Shown: positions 11,707 to 23,373 of the stretch, piece by piece | Layout of the letters: each line of letters begins with the position of its first letter | How positions within the stretch are numbered: position 1 is the stretch's first letter | Assembly: GCF_030272615.1 (NCBI RefSeq) | Contig: NC_081414.1 | Coordinates: 766,790,653 to 766,854,652 of the forward strand | Direction of reading: 5' to 3' | Origin: Cryptomeria japonica | Lineage: Eukaryota; Streptophyta; Pinopsida; Cupressales; Cupressaceae | DNA length: 64,000 bases | Notes under the pieces: model-generated | The model's input: only the letters and a program-made list of their open reading frames with translations | Told to the model about the DNA's origin: nothing | Databases searched by the model: none | Position numbers and translations under genes: made by a program

Positions 11707-14248
11707 AGGAGTATGGCTTACGCCACTACTGTCGGTAAAGTAGAAGAAATAGAGATGAAGATGAGAGATGCAAAGCAATACCACAAGGAGTATAAGACAC
11801 CACTAATATTGAGGAAATAAAGACCCTAATCCTAGGATCTTAACTCACTCAAACATATGCAAGAGAACATAGAAAACAAAAAGGAACAAGACACACAAAA
11901 TAAAAAAAAGCGCAAAAGACACACAACAAAAACAAGACATAAGACGACAAACCAACTAGCCGAAGAGACCTCGATACTCAGATGTCTCAAAAATTAATCA
12001 AGACACAAAGACCAATTCCATCATATAAACACAAGCAATCACATAAAAGGGCAAAGTTGACATCATCCATGAACCATCAATAGAAAAACTATGGGTTCAT
12101 GAGAGGAAGGAGAGAGAGGACATGAATACACTTTGGTGATCCATGAGAAGAAAGGCGAACAAGAGAGAAACCATGGACATCTCGCCCCTACAACTAGGTG
12201 ATCCATGGAGAGAAGGACATGGAAATCTAGCCCCTAGAGCCTATCTAGGTGATCCATGTAAGGGAGGAGAGTGAGAACATAGTTAGTTCTACTCAACCTC
12301 AAGTGCATGTGTGCAAGTGAGTTTCAAAGAACCTCATAGGAGTCTATGATTGAGTACGCTACAACCTATATACAAGTGTCCAGAAAGGCATGATATCTCT
12401 CTCTAAGAGTCCGTGCTCTGATTCCGAGAATAATCACCCTGCATAGGAGAAAAGTGGCGTCAAATCTCTCTAAGAGTCTGTGCTCTGGTTCTGAGAAGGA
12501 CCCATTGTACAAGAGAAAAGTGATGACATATTTCTCTATGAGGCTTCCCCGTGGTTCCAAGAATGTCTCACTGTACAAGAAAAAGTGATAACATCTTGGT
12601 TTAAGAGGCCACCCTCTGGTTCCAAGAATGTCCCACTGTACAATGCATGAGAGAAGTATAGTACAAAGCAGTAGTATGGGTGTCCCCCCCCTAAGATGTC
12701 AACATAGACTAATGTTGATATCCTATGAAAATAAGAATAAGGATACCTACCTTCATCACAAAGAAGATATCCATTATGCAACAATGTCATAAATCCAAGC
12801 AAGAGAGGGAATACTCTTCAAGCAAGGATAAGATAGTTGAAAAGAGATATCTTGCTGTAAGTGTAAAGGTGATCCTTGGAGGAGAAGAGATCTTTTTTTA
12901 AAAGACATCTATCCCCAAGAGGAGTTGTCTTAGACAAATATAACATCTTCTAGAACAAAGAAAAGAAGAGAAAAAGAATGCAATCCTGCCTCCTATTCCT
13001 AGGTGAAAGGGATCCTCGATGAGGGATGAATCATGTTTAGCCCCTAGAGGGATGGGTGAATTTATCATAGATGTACATTACCAAGTGTGAAAGAGGTTGT
13101 AGTCAAGGACTTACACCTCTTGTATAAGAGATAATCCTTGAGCCAACAACCAACAACTGTGCACAAGGAATGACATCAAGTAATATAGCTCACACCATCC
13201 ACAAAATAGGGCAAATTAGATCCCTTGAGAAAGAGAGAGAGAGAGAGATCATTTCCCCCCAAGTGTAGGGACAATGAGAAGAACTTACACAATCTTCTAG
13301 AGATAGATTAACATAATGCACAATGTACTTGCATGCAAGAAAAGACATTAGTATATGTAAAATACACATCTCAAGAAGTGGTAATCTTCGAAAGGAAGAA
13401 AAAGGGTATTAGATATTCCCTAAGGAAGATTAAGTATATAGAAATGATAATCATATATGAAATACAACCCCTAAAGGAAATAGTGATACATGAGATAGAG
13501 AGAAAGGGATAGGAGTGAAAAATCCTTGCCCCGAGTAAGAAGGACAAGGGGAAAATGGGGTATTCATTTTCCAATAGTGTTTATTTTCAAATGATATGCC
13601 TTCCTAATGGAACAAATTCTCCAAAGGAAGGATTATGCAAGTCCCGAGAGATCATTCCATGCAAGGAGGCATATCGTGCTTGAGAATAATCACAACCATA
13701 GAAAAGATACATTTTCCAAGATAATAAAGGAAAGAGAAGAGGTGCACTATCCATTCAAGAAGCGTCTCTTCAGCAAAGAAACCCAAGAACAATTATATGC
13801 TCACATAGGAATGATTCTTATGTTAGAAAAGAGACCTAATAATGAATAATGCACAAGGACAAAGACAAGTGGATAGAAAGAAGAAGGAAAATGGACTTCA
13901 TGTTGATGTCCCAAAGTATGTAAAATTGAAACAATACCACCACAAATGATAAAGAGCTCCCGTTAAATGGGCTAATTATGCCATAGGGTGAAGAGAAACA
14001 TGAAAGAAAAAGAAGTGCTAAGGCTCTATGTTTTTGCCAAGAAATACAACTAGATCTGTTGTGAGACAAATTTGTACAAGATCATATTGCAGTTGAAATT
14101 TTTTCTTAAATGCATAATATTTTCCAAGAGAATGTGAGTATAAATCTTGAAAAATGTAGTATTCAATACCTTCCACTTGCTTAAGATTTTTCTTTTTATT
14201 TTGACGAGGAAAGGAAATGGTCTTATCATATTTCAATCTCCAATAGAT
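11707..14248 (-). other. Non-coding 3' interior of a decayed LTR element
   Basis: Purine-rich on the plus strand, with no credible frame. Segment 12115-12210 (CATGAATACACTTTGGTGATCC, then CATGGACATCTCGCCCCTA in part) is the reverse complement of about 57220-57350. This ties the region to the 3' interior of the element at 45008-59138. The small ORFs here are low-complexity artefacts. Confidence 0.45.
12405..12655. repeat. Four diverged tandem units, about 66 bp
   Basis: Units start near 12405, 12472, 12537 and 12602. Each holds AAGAG, CTCTGGTTC, AGAATG or AGAAGG, a CACTGTACA-type block, and GAGAAAAGTGATG. They differ at many positions, so the array is old. Confidence 0.7.
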
Positions 14249-14548
14249 TCATGTAGCTAATCTGTCAGGATGGTAAATATCGTCTTGACATAAAGGAAAG
14301 GGTTTGCTAGGAGAAGAAGGTTTGTTATCCACAGTTCTAATTTTCCCACTATCTATGCCATCTTGAATAGATTTTTGAAAACTAGGGCAATCATCAGTAT
14401 TGTGATCACGGGTTTCATGAAATGAACAAAAAGAGAGATGAAAGCTATACAAGAGAACTCTCATACAAGCATGTGAGGAACAAAACCCCATGTGAGGAAA
14501 AAGTCCCCCATATGAGAGAAGAAGAGAAGCTAGGATGCCCCCCCTCAA
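14249..14548 (-). pseudogene. Gag fragment with Cys/His knuckle
   Basis: The frame contains CSFHETRDHNTDDC followed by a helix-like SIQDGIDSGKI, a Cys-His arrangement seen at the end of plant Ty3-gypsy gag proteins. Flanking frames are broken. It lies downstream (minus sense) of the Copia gag-protease and upstream of the tract at 11689, so at least two element types have been joined or nested here. Confidence 0.5.
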
Positions 14549-15258
14549 TGTAGAATCTGCACCAATGATAGAAGCTCGATGATGTATGAAGAAACTACTC
14601 CATGAATGTCAAACAACATTCCTCCCCTTAGGATGAAACAAAACCAAAGGTATATCCATGAAGTCTCCCCAATCATGAAAGGAAGATGTATGAAAAGAAC
14701 TCATGATGAATGGAATCTCTAAAAACTTCTCAAGTGTCCCCATGTTGATGCAGAAAGATACCCCCTGCAAAGGTGGTAAACTACTCCGCATTGCTGAAAA
14801 AGGCACTCCAAGATCTAGTGGAGATGAAAGTAGAACAAGTCTCAACGACTCACATGTCTCCTGTAAACATAAAGAGACCTCCTCCAACTGTTGTACATAA
14901 GTATCCACAATCATATCAACCTAAAAAGAATGATCATGTAGAGAATGAACAAGAGGGTCAGAGTGTTCCCTCGCAACAATCAAAGAAGGATCATCTTCAT
15001 CAAAGAAAAGATGAATATCATCAATGATGTCTCCCAAATATTCAATGTAGGATTCCACAAACAAACCTGCAATGTCTGTCAAGTACTCATCCCATGAAAC
15101 TGAAGCTGGAAGACATGAGATATCCTACTGCACTGAATCACAAGAAGGAAAAATTATCTCACTATCCGCATCATCAGGTGCAATAGGTGATGTGATATCA
15201 ATAGGAGGAGATGAAACACAAGGCTCAAGAACAGGGTCACATGTGAGAATCCCCAAGT

Positions 15259-16719
15259 TCAAGTACCCAAAGATCTCCTCAAAATCTGAACCATCACAAA
15301 AGTGTGATCATCACGTGAAGAATCATCATATGTGAAATCATTATCATCAACAAAATATGAAAAGGAGTATAACCGAGATGCATGATCAACCACACTAGTC
15401 GCAATGATAGCTCTAGTCTCGAAGTCTCTAATGAAAACTAACTCAGGTGTGAACTCCACAGTTCTCTTTGTTGCACCATGTGTGATTTGATAGATAGAAA
15501 GGAGATTGTTTGTCAAATGGGGTACACAGAACACATCATTGAAGGAGTTATCCCCAATGGAAATAGATCCTTTCCCAATAACATCCATGTATGCATGATT
15601 GCCCATCAAAATCTGTGGCATGGTACAAGGCTCAAATGTAGAGAACATAGACTACGAAGATGCCATATGATAAGAAGCCCCTAAATCTAGAAGCCATCTC
15701 CCTGAATCATGACTTGTAGTAGCACAAAGAGATTTTCCTTTTCTTGCCCCAAAAGAGTGAGTCTATCCTCTTGTTGAAGCCATGAATTCTTTCCCTTTCC
15801 CTTTTGATTAGGAGGAAATAGAAGTTGATGAATCATCCTTCTTTTAGACATTAGGCAAATCAATGTTATGCTTTTTGAGGATGTGTGTGAGCTCATCAAT
15901 CTTCTTAGAATGGCAATGACGCTCCTCATGACCAAAATTTTTACAATAGGCACAAGTAGGTCTCTCCCTTTTTGGTGAATTGTCCCTCTTGGAAGAGGAT
16001 GAATCTCCTTGTTGTGGAGAAGGTGATGCTTTGTCCTTAGGCTTTGATTTCCATTTTTTCTTGTTTGAGTTGTCCTTTCCTTGATTTCCTTTGTTCCCTT
16101 GATTTGCCACTAATGCTTGAGACTTATAAGTCTTAAGAATGCCCATGCTTATCAACTTAGCTTGTTCCATCATCAATGCTTTAGGCATTGTGTAGCTTGA
16201 ACCCATTGTCATCCTATGGGTTTGGAAACTAGAAACAAATGCTACATATTCTTGTGGAAGTTTGCCCATCAAATTGAAGATCAATTGAGTATCCTTCTTA
16301 TCAATACCACTATATTTGAGTTGTGTCCTCAAATATTTTGCCTTAGTGACATTATCTTATATAGTATCAAAGATCTTTGGATCTAACATGTTGAGATCAC
16401 TATCAATTTGATATCCCCTAATCTCATCAACTTGACCATACAAGTCTTGAAACTTTTGCCAAGCATCCTTGATTAGAGTATATTTCTCAATATGAAAAAT
16501 GAGATCCTTTGATACATACTTTCTTAAGGTACCAATTGCCATGATATTTTTAGTGAGTCAATCCAAGTGACCAACAGGATCAACCTTAGGATCAATAGGA
16601 GCAATAGTAGTTCCATCAATATAATGAGTTAGTCCTTTTTCCATAAGTTTACTCCATGCATCAATTTTCCAAGTAGCATAATTATGATAAGTTAAGAGAG
16701 GAAACTTAGAAGAACCCAT
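15259..16719 (-). pseudogene. Copia gag-protease, interrupted by stops
   Basis: Starts at MGSSKFPLL (16719). The gag N-terminal region (NYATWKIDAW), the gag core (16332-15950) and a zinc knuckle CAYCKNFGHEERHC (C-x2-C-x4-H-x4-C) follow in one frame, then the protease and the pre-integrase segment (KGSISIGDN, VPHLTNNLLS). At least six stops interrupt the same frame (near 16558, 16355, 15843, 15802, 15763 and 15655), with few or no frameshifts. The protease motif reads LLDLGASYHM, Leu replacing the catalytic-loop Ser or Thr. Integrase and RT do not follow. Old and inactive. Confidence 0.8.
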
Positions 16720-17460
16720 AGCAGCAAGAAGGAAGGAATACAAGAGCACAAAAGCACAAGAGACACCCCCCCAAATTCAATCAATCAAAGTACCCTGGGC
16801 TCAAAATGATGATTTTGGCACTTTATATTTAGCGCGTGTACAATAGGCCACTTGCAAACAATGGTAAGGTAGACTTATGATTTTGTTTTACAACTACCCC
16901 AATAGGCTGAGAACTACAAAGAAGAATACCAACAAGATAGATCTATGCAATACAAGTGCCAAATTGGCCAAAAAGGACCATATGCTGAAAGTACAATTTC
17001 TACCCAAAATTGTTGTTAACTGATAGCATATTATGAGAGTAGACAAAAAATTATGCACTTTCAAAAACCACGACACCTGAAAAGGAGTTCATATGAGCCC
17101 AAACGGAGTCCCGAAAGTTACAAAACGAGGATTGGACATGTACAGTCACCAAAAACTGAGATTTCTGAAAAATTTGTTCATCAAAATCAAAAAATAATGC
17201 CACCATGAGAAAGTACAATAATAATATTCTCATGAAGTTAGATTCTCGCACATGTGACACGAGGGGAATAGGGTGGCTGATAAATTAGCCATGCTGGGCA
17301 TGTTGGTTATTCCAAATGCATGAGGTACCTCTTGGTGCCCATGCCATGATTTCAAATGACTTGCACATTAATGATGTGTAATCCCAAGGTTACTTTTTTA
17401 GTATTTTTTATTCTTTCCCTTGCCTTTCCAAGTTGGTTAAGATGACAAGATTATATTTTT
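16720..17460 (-). other. Non-coding leader/LTR-like sequence upstream of Copia gag
   Basis: No gene seen. The minus strand holds a run of seven G near 16767 and, at 17095-17145, a GGAGTCCCGAAAGTTAC-containing segment typical in style of Copia LTRs. No primer-binding site or partner LTR was found, so the assignment is weak. Confidence 0.3.
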
Positions 17461-19112
17461 GTGAGTACCCACCATAGTTTTTTTCAGATATGTCGCTTTC
17501 ACTCTGTGGCCTTTGGGTCTACAAAGATGGGAGGAGATTTGAATCAGATTAAAGTTCTACATAAGTGTTTAGAGTTAAAAAAGAATGATGGTTGTGGGAC
17601 AAGGTTATCTAGGGAGATCTGGACTCGTATGTGGAGCTCACATGTCTGGTTATGACCCCAAAATCTCTACTACCATTGTTCAAGCCTAGAACATCGACAC
17701 TGTGAAGTTGGGAAGTGTTACTTTTGAGGTTACTAAATAAATAATTGTAGATATTAATGGGTTGACTCTAGATGGTGTGACCTTCCCTAAAAAACCTAAG
17801 GGAAATTACAAGGACTTTGAATATTTTTTTCAGCTTGGTGAAGGGGTCTCTGAATTGCAAAGTGGCTACAATCATGAAGATCTCCCAGGTATATGGAAGG
17901 AGGCTGCCCTACTCTTAATGTAATACTTCACACTCAATGGCAGGAAGAGGAGATTTCACCTTCAGCTCTTCCCTACGCTAAACCATCTATGGCATGGGTA
18001 AGGATGAACTTCCCTTACTGGGTTTTGTCTTCCCTAACTTAATCTATTTCTAGGGCTATTTATAAAGGAAACCCTCCTACACCAATTTCTTATCTGTAGG
18101 TTGTATTATTTTCACTTAGATCAAAAGCCCTAGCGTGGGGTCCCTTCTGGTGAAATTGGGTCCACTTTTGATCTCAATTTGTATGTTGACCCCTTTGTGA
18201 CCCCGTCCAACTCTTTTGAAGTGTCCCACTCAGGCCTTAAATTGCCCACCAGAAAAAATACTACCTGCATGGCCAAATTTAGGGCCATTGTTGCTTCTAA
18301 AAATGACCTTATTAAGGAACCCCTATTTGAGGAGCATAAGGAGGTGGGAATTGTTGAGGATTTGGAGTTTGATTCCATTTTCTTTGAGGAATTTGAATCC
18401 TCTAAAACCATAGGTTCTGATTGGTTCCCTACCAAGAATGTTGTTGATGATGCTAACCCTCCCCCACTAAGCCCTTGAGCTTTATCACTATCCTCACCAA
18501 ACTCGTGAAGGATATCCATGATGATGTTCAAAGGTAGGATGACCTGCTCAAGTGGCTTTTTGGGTAGATGAATGTTGCTATTAGGAAGATTAATAGGTTG
18601 GAGGCACTTGCTAAAGATAAAGAAAAGGCTAATACTTGGGTTGAGGGAGCGGATGACAACAGAGTCTGGAAGGCGACCAATAATTTCATTGGTATTGCGA
18701 ACAACTGGGACAAGATGAAAGGTAGAGTTGATGCCCTATATGATAAAATGAAAATGATCATAACAAAAGATGAGCTGGAAGAAATTTGGTGTGCCCAGGA
18801 GGCCCTTAATTCTAAATTTGAGGTGGCTAATTCGGCCTGTAAGAATGTGGAAAATTCGCACTACTTCTCTCTACAAGCTATTTAGAACATTAAGGTTGAA
18901 CTAAACAGGAAAAGAGAGAAGAATAGCAAGCAGGTGGAGGCCATGATTGTTGGTATTGGTCCTTTTGAGTCTATGGTGAAAGCCACCTCGGATTTGGCTT
19001 TGGTTTCTTTTGGCTTTGGGTTTGAGTCTCCTAAAAAGGTGTCCTTTTTTGATAAAGTTTTAAGCTTATGCCATGATTGGAAAGATAAAAGTTCCCCCAT
19101 GTAGTTGGCCAT
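17461..19112 (+). pseudogene. Unclassified broken coding region
   Basis: Protein-like stretches in the plus direction: 17461-17655; about 17735-17925 (FEYFFQLGEG and DLPGIWKEAA); 18179-18478 (99 residues, acidic); 18568-18885 (105 residues, helix-rich); then a segment to the stop at 19101. They are separated by stops and at least one frameshift. Composition and the long helical C-terminal part suggest a structural or gag-like protein. No family is recognised with confidence. A retroelement gag or LINE ORF1 is possible, but no reverse transcriptase follows in this direction. Confidence 0.4.
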
Positions 19113-19380
19113 CCCTTTGTGCCTTTCATGGGTGGTTGTGCTAGTTTTTGTGTTCTCTGTGTTTTGTTCCTAGTTCTGTTCTTACCGGTCTTTTCATTTT
19201 TGTGCTGGTTCTCGACTGTCCTTGCTAGTTTTTTTCTATGTTTTAGTGGAGGGTTTTTGACTAGTTGCGCACCCCTCATGCGCTCCATGTGTTTCTTTGT
19301 TGTTTTGTAATGGTATGGGCCTATCCTACTTTTAGTAGTCAAAACAATAATAATCTCACCTATCTTATTAATTTTTGTGT
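19113..19380 (+). other. Pyrimidine-rich tail after the unclassified frame
   Basis: T/C/G-rich, no frame on the plus strand. Could be the 3' untranslated part of the element at 17461-19112. No poly(A) tail or target duplication seen. Confidence 0.25.
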
Positions 19381-19389
19381 ATAATGTAG

Positions 19390-20370
19390 GTTATTGATGC
19401 ACCTATTACAACAATTTAAAAAAATATAGGAATAAATTATGTTGTACCAATGTCTTGGGGACCACTTGAGTCCATAAAGAGATTTCTTAAGTTTATAAAC
19501 TTGGTCTTCATGGCCTATATTTTATAGCCTAAAGGATGCCTCCATATACAACTCTTATTGTAAGAAACCATTTAGGAATTTTGATTTTACATCCATATAA
19601 TATATTTCCCACTTATTTTGAGTTGTTATTTCTAGTGTTGTTTTCATAGTGTGTAGGAGGGCTATGAGACAAAATGTCTCATTGAAGGCTACCCTAGGTT
19701 GTTGTGACTACCCTTCAACTACTAGCCTTACCTTCTGTCTTTGCACATCACCATTTGAATTAAATTTGGTCTTGTAAACCCACTTCACTCCTATCACATC
19801 TTTTACTTGTGGAAGACTCATTAAACCCCATGTTTGATTCTTTTGTATAGTATATATTTCGTCATCCATTGCATTTACCCATTTTTAACTTTAAGTGCAT
19901 TTTCAAAATGAATTGGATTATGTACATGTGAATATAAACAAAAAGATAATTTATACATGCACTATTTTCACCTTCATTTTCACTCTTTATCACACAATAA
20001 TATTTATACACAATGGAAGCTGATAAATATCCATATACTTGTATCCAAATTTAAGTAGGATCTATATCTTCTATAATCAAAGAAGACATGTACTGTCTCC
20101 TATTGATGATTATTTCTTAGAGGATAATTGGGGTTCATTATACTTTAGACCCTCTTTCAATTGAGAATACAAATTCCCAAAATTTACATCTAAAGACTCG
20201 AAGGAGCCTTGAGCTTCATTAGCTACTTCTAAATCTTGTCCAACTACTTCTTCTAGCATATGCCTTGATGATGATTGGGGCCTATTAGAATTCACCGTGC
20301 ATAGACAAATTGAATGTAAGATTGAACCTTCTCATCATGATGTCTTGACACCCAATAAGGATTAGGGGTT
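19390..20370 (-). pseudogene. Copia reverse transcriptase fragment
   Basis: Minus-strand reading gives KWVNAMDDEIYTIQKNQTW, then GVKWVYKTKFNSNGDVQRQK, a stop, SQQPRVAFNETF, DVKSKFLNGFLQ, a stop, and VYKLKKSLYGLKWSPRHW. This order is the N-terminal half of the Copia-type RT. Three in-frame stops are seen between about 19480 and 19730. Upstream, 20110-20295 (SSRHMLEEVVGQDLEV) is the poorly conserved integrase-RT linker. The catalytic YVDD half is missing. Old, truncated and inactive. Confidence 0.8.
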
Positions 20371-23240
20371 CCAACCTTGTGAATTGCCTACATCAACCCT
20401 TCAACCCCTCCATTGTCTAGTGCCTCTATGTCTTCTTCTTATGAGTGGTCAAAATGATCTCCTTAGTTTGATCAACACACATGAGGGATTCTACTCCTGT
20501 TGTTAGGTCCCATCTATCCTTACCATATTTTAATATACACAAATCAAAATCTCTTAGATTGGACATCCCTCAGGTAAGGTATGCATTTTGTTCCCTATGC
20601 TATAATCCTAAGCTAACTTGCTTTGTTGGCTACCCTTTTGAATATTCATCTTTAGTTTCCTCATACTATTCATCAAATTAATACTCAACATTATATACAT
20701 CCTCTCTATACTAAAATTATTATTATTTAATTACACTTAAAAAACACTCTAGTAAATCTAGCATTTTCTTAATATTCTATCTACAAGGGTGTCAACAAAA
20801 TAGACGATAGATTACTCATAGTCTCTTTCCCTTTCAAGTTAACTATTTTTTTTTTCAAACTTATCATCACACCATGCTTTATTACTTTTCCTCCAGTAGC
20901 CCTTGGAGGAGAAATCCCACTATTTGATGATGTTTGAACATCTTTATCATTATCAAGCATAGGATGTTGAAGTTGTTCAAATGCAAAAGTACATTTCTTA
21001 CCTATACTTCTAGGTTTCCTCCTACAAGTTTCTCCAATTGATTTCTTATTTTCATTAGCCTTATATAATGATCATCTCTCTTCCATTTCATAGCTTTCAA
21101 TTATAACTATATTCTTTTACAATACAATCACAATCCTTTATAGAAAAAAATGGAAAAACAATAAGGAAATTGGATTTATTAATCACCATTCTTTAGTAGA
21201 GCTATTTAGGTTACTCACAAATGATAAAATATATTTTGAATCTATTTTCCTTGAGAGAATCACCAACTTATTGATAGTTTTTTGCATGTTAACTCCTAGC
21301 TCTAAGGTTTTTATCAAACTTTGAATATTGTGAACAAAGTATTGTACTTGGAAGATACCTCTATTTTATTCAATGATTAAGAAAGGCTAACAAGAAAGCT
21401 TATTTTAGGCCCTTGTATAAGTTGAGCCCTATCACAATTCAGAGGGTGATCCAACATATACTTTGAAGGATAAATAAATCAAGGATTGAAGTCAATTCCC
21501 ATAATATGACTTTTTTCTATAAGTATGGTTGCTATATTTTATTGATAACTACCTCTTTCAATTTCCAAATCTATTCTTTAAGCAACTAGTTTATTTGAGG
21601 CAACTAAAGATAGGTTTTGACCACTAACTCATTGAGATATTTATATGAAAATATCTTAAGAAATATCATTGGCATGGTAAAATGTATTATAATATAATCC
21701 TCTAATATTTAATAGTCACAATATTTTGATAGGCTTAACAAAATTTCATAGTAGTGGGCTACACACAATGGTTGGGAAAATGAAACTAGAAATATATAAA
21801 GGGTTATTATTATAGTTTTTTAATCCTTTGATGAATGGTAATGGTTGGATTTCAAAGTTGACGAGTGCCCAATCTTGTAACAAAGTCAAATGCAAAGGAC
21901 ACACTACTAGGAATTTGAACACTATCTCCCAAATGATTTTATTGCACTTGACTCTATCTTGTGGAGCTTAAACCCTCAAATAACAGTCTTTCACAATAAT
22001 ATACCTCTACTTAATAATCCTAAATTAGTTTAAGAATTTCACATGTGAAGTCTACAATAATTTTTTCTTTGGCATAATATTACACAAAAATAAAATAATT
22101 TTATAGCATTTCTTGAACTTTAACTAACTTAAATTAACATAAAGAATAATAAATATGAATTCAAGAACTCCTTCAATTCTATTGAACTCTTAAATAATAA
22201 AGGAGATAAAATACATTGAAAGAAGAAAAATAATGTCATATTATTTATTTTTTAATAGATATTTACATTAATTTTACAAAATTTAGACAAAATGAAATAT
22301 CTTAGTTAAATTTATTTAAATAGGTTACAATATAATTTTGAACCCAACCTAATTCTCTATTGATGTCAAAAAAATGTATCCCTCTATAATGAATATCAAA
22401 ATCTATCACATAGAACTAGAATTATGATATGAAAAGTGTGTCCCAAAGAATGTGTAGGGAGAAAACATATTATTGCCATGACAACCCCTATCCCCTGACC
22501 TAAAATTTTTTGACAAGATTCAAGAACATACCAGGTTCTTAGAAAATTGATCCCCATAAATCCAAAAGTTTTCTGTCAACTGCCAACGGCAGCCTGCTGG
22601 TGCGGATGGTAAAGGATTTGAAAGAGGACAAGTTTCAGTCTACGTTGCCAATTTGGTTTAATTTACATAGAAATGTAATTCTGAGAGTCCCATAAACGTA
22701 ATTGAGGTTATTGTGTGAATTTATATTTGGATCTAATTTTCAAGACAAGGAAGAAGGAAAAAAGATAAGAAAAAATAATAGAATTAATTAGAAGAAGCAA
22801 TAGAATTAGTTGGCAGACCAGGTGACATAAAATGTAGGAGTAAATGAGGTTGCTTTTAAGACAGAGTAGAGGCTTGAATTAAGTGAGTAAGACTTCATTT
22901 TGACCAGCCTGGACTGAATGGATGTGAACCTGCCCACTAACAAAAATATGAGCAGCAGTTGGTACACCAACACAGATTTAGGTACAGGGATTTGTGAGAG
23001 AAGAAGCTTGTGTTTAATGGGCTCCTGATTTACTTGGTTGTCACTCTACAAATAAGATAATGAGTACAATGCCAAGCCCTGCCTTATCTCCATAACTAAC
23101 AAATAAAGCAAGCAAAAGAAGTCAGGAAAAGGAAATAAACCAAGACAGTTGCTAACCATAAATTTCATATCGATTTGAAATTGCGTTAAAATATTAGCTT
23201 TGCATACCAAAGGCGAAAGGACCTGTCAACTTATTTAATC
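20371..23240. other. AT-rich intergenic sequence, no gene seen
   Basis: No frame with protein-like composition, no terminal repeats, and no RNA gene found by eye. Positions 22600-23240 immediately precede the laccase. They include an inverted pair GTTGGTACACCAAC near 22957-22970, whose arms resemble the ACCAAC-type boxes bound by MYB regulators of lignin genes; this is a weak observation. Confidence 0.4.
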
Positions 23241-23243
23241 CTT

Positions 23244-23256
23244 GTATCTATATATA
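23244..23256 (+). promoter_or_regulatory. Candidate TATA box of the laccase
   Basis: GTATCTATATATAC lies about 118-130 bp before the chosen ATG and is followed by a CT/GA-rich stretch suited to a short 5' leader. Position and sequence fit a plant core promoter; no transcript evidence is available. Confidence 0.5.
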
Positions 23257-23373
23257 CAGAGAGAGGGAGAGACACTCTCACATCTCGGGCCAGTAACAAT
23301 TTAGGAAATGACTATTTAGCCAGTTTAAGTTGAGATCAGACTCTGAAAGCGGAACTATTGTGTGATTTTGGCA

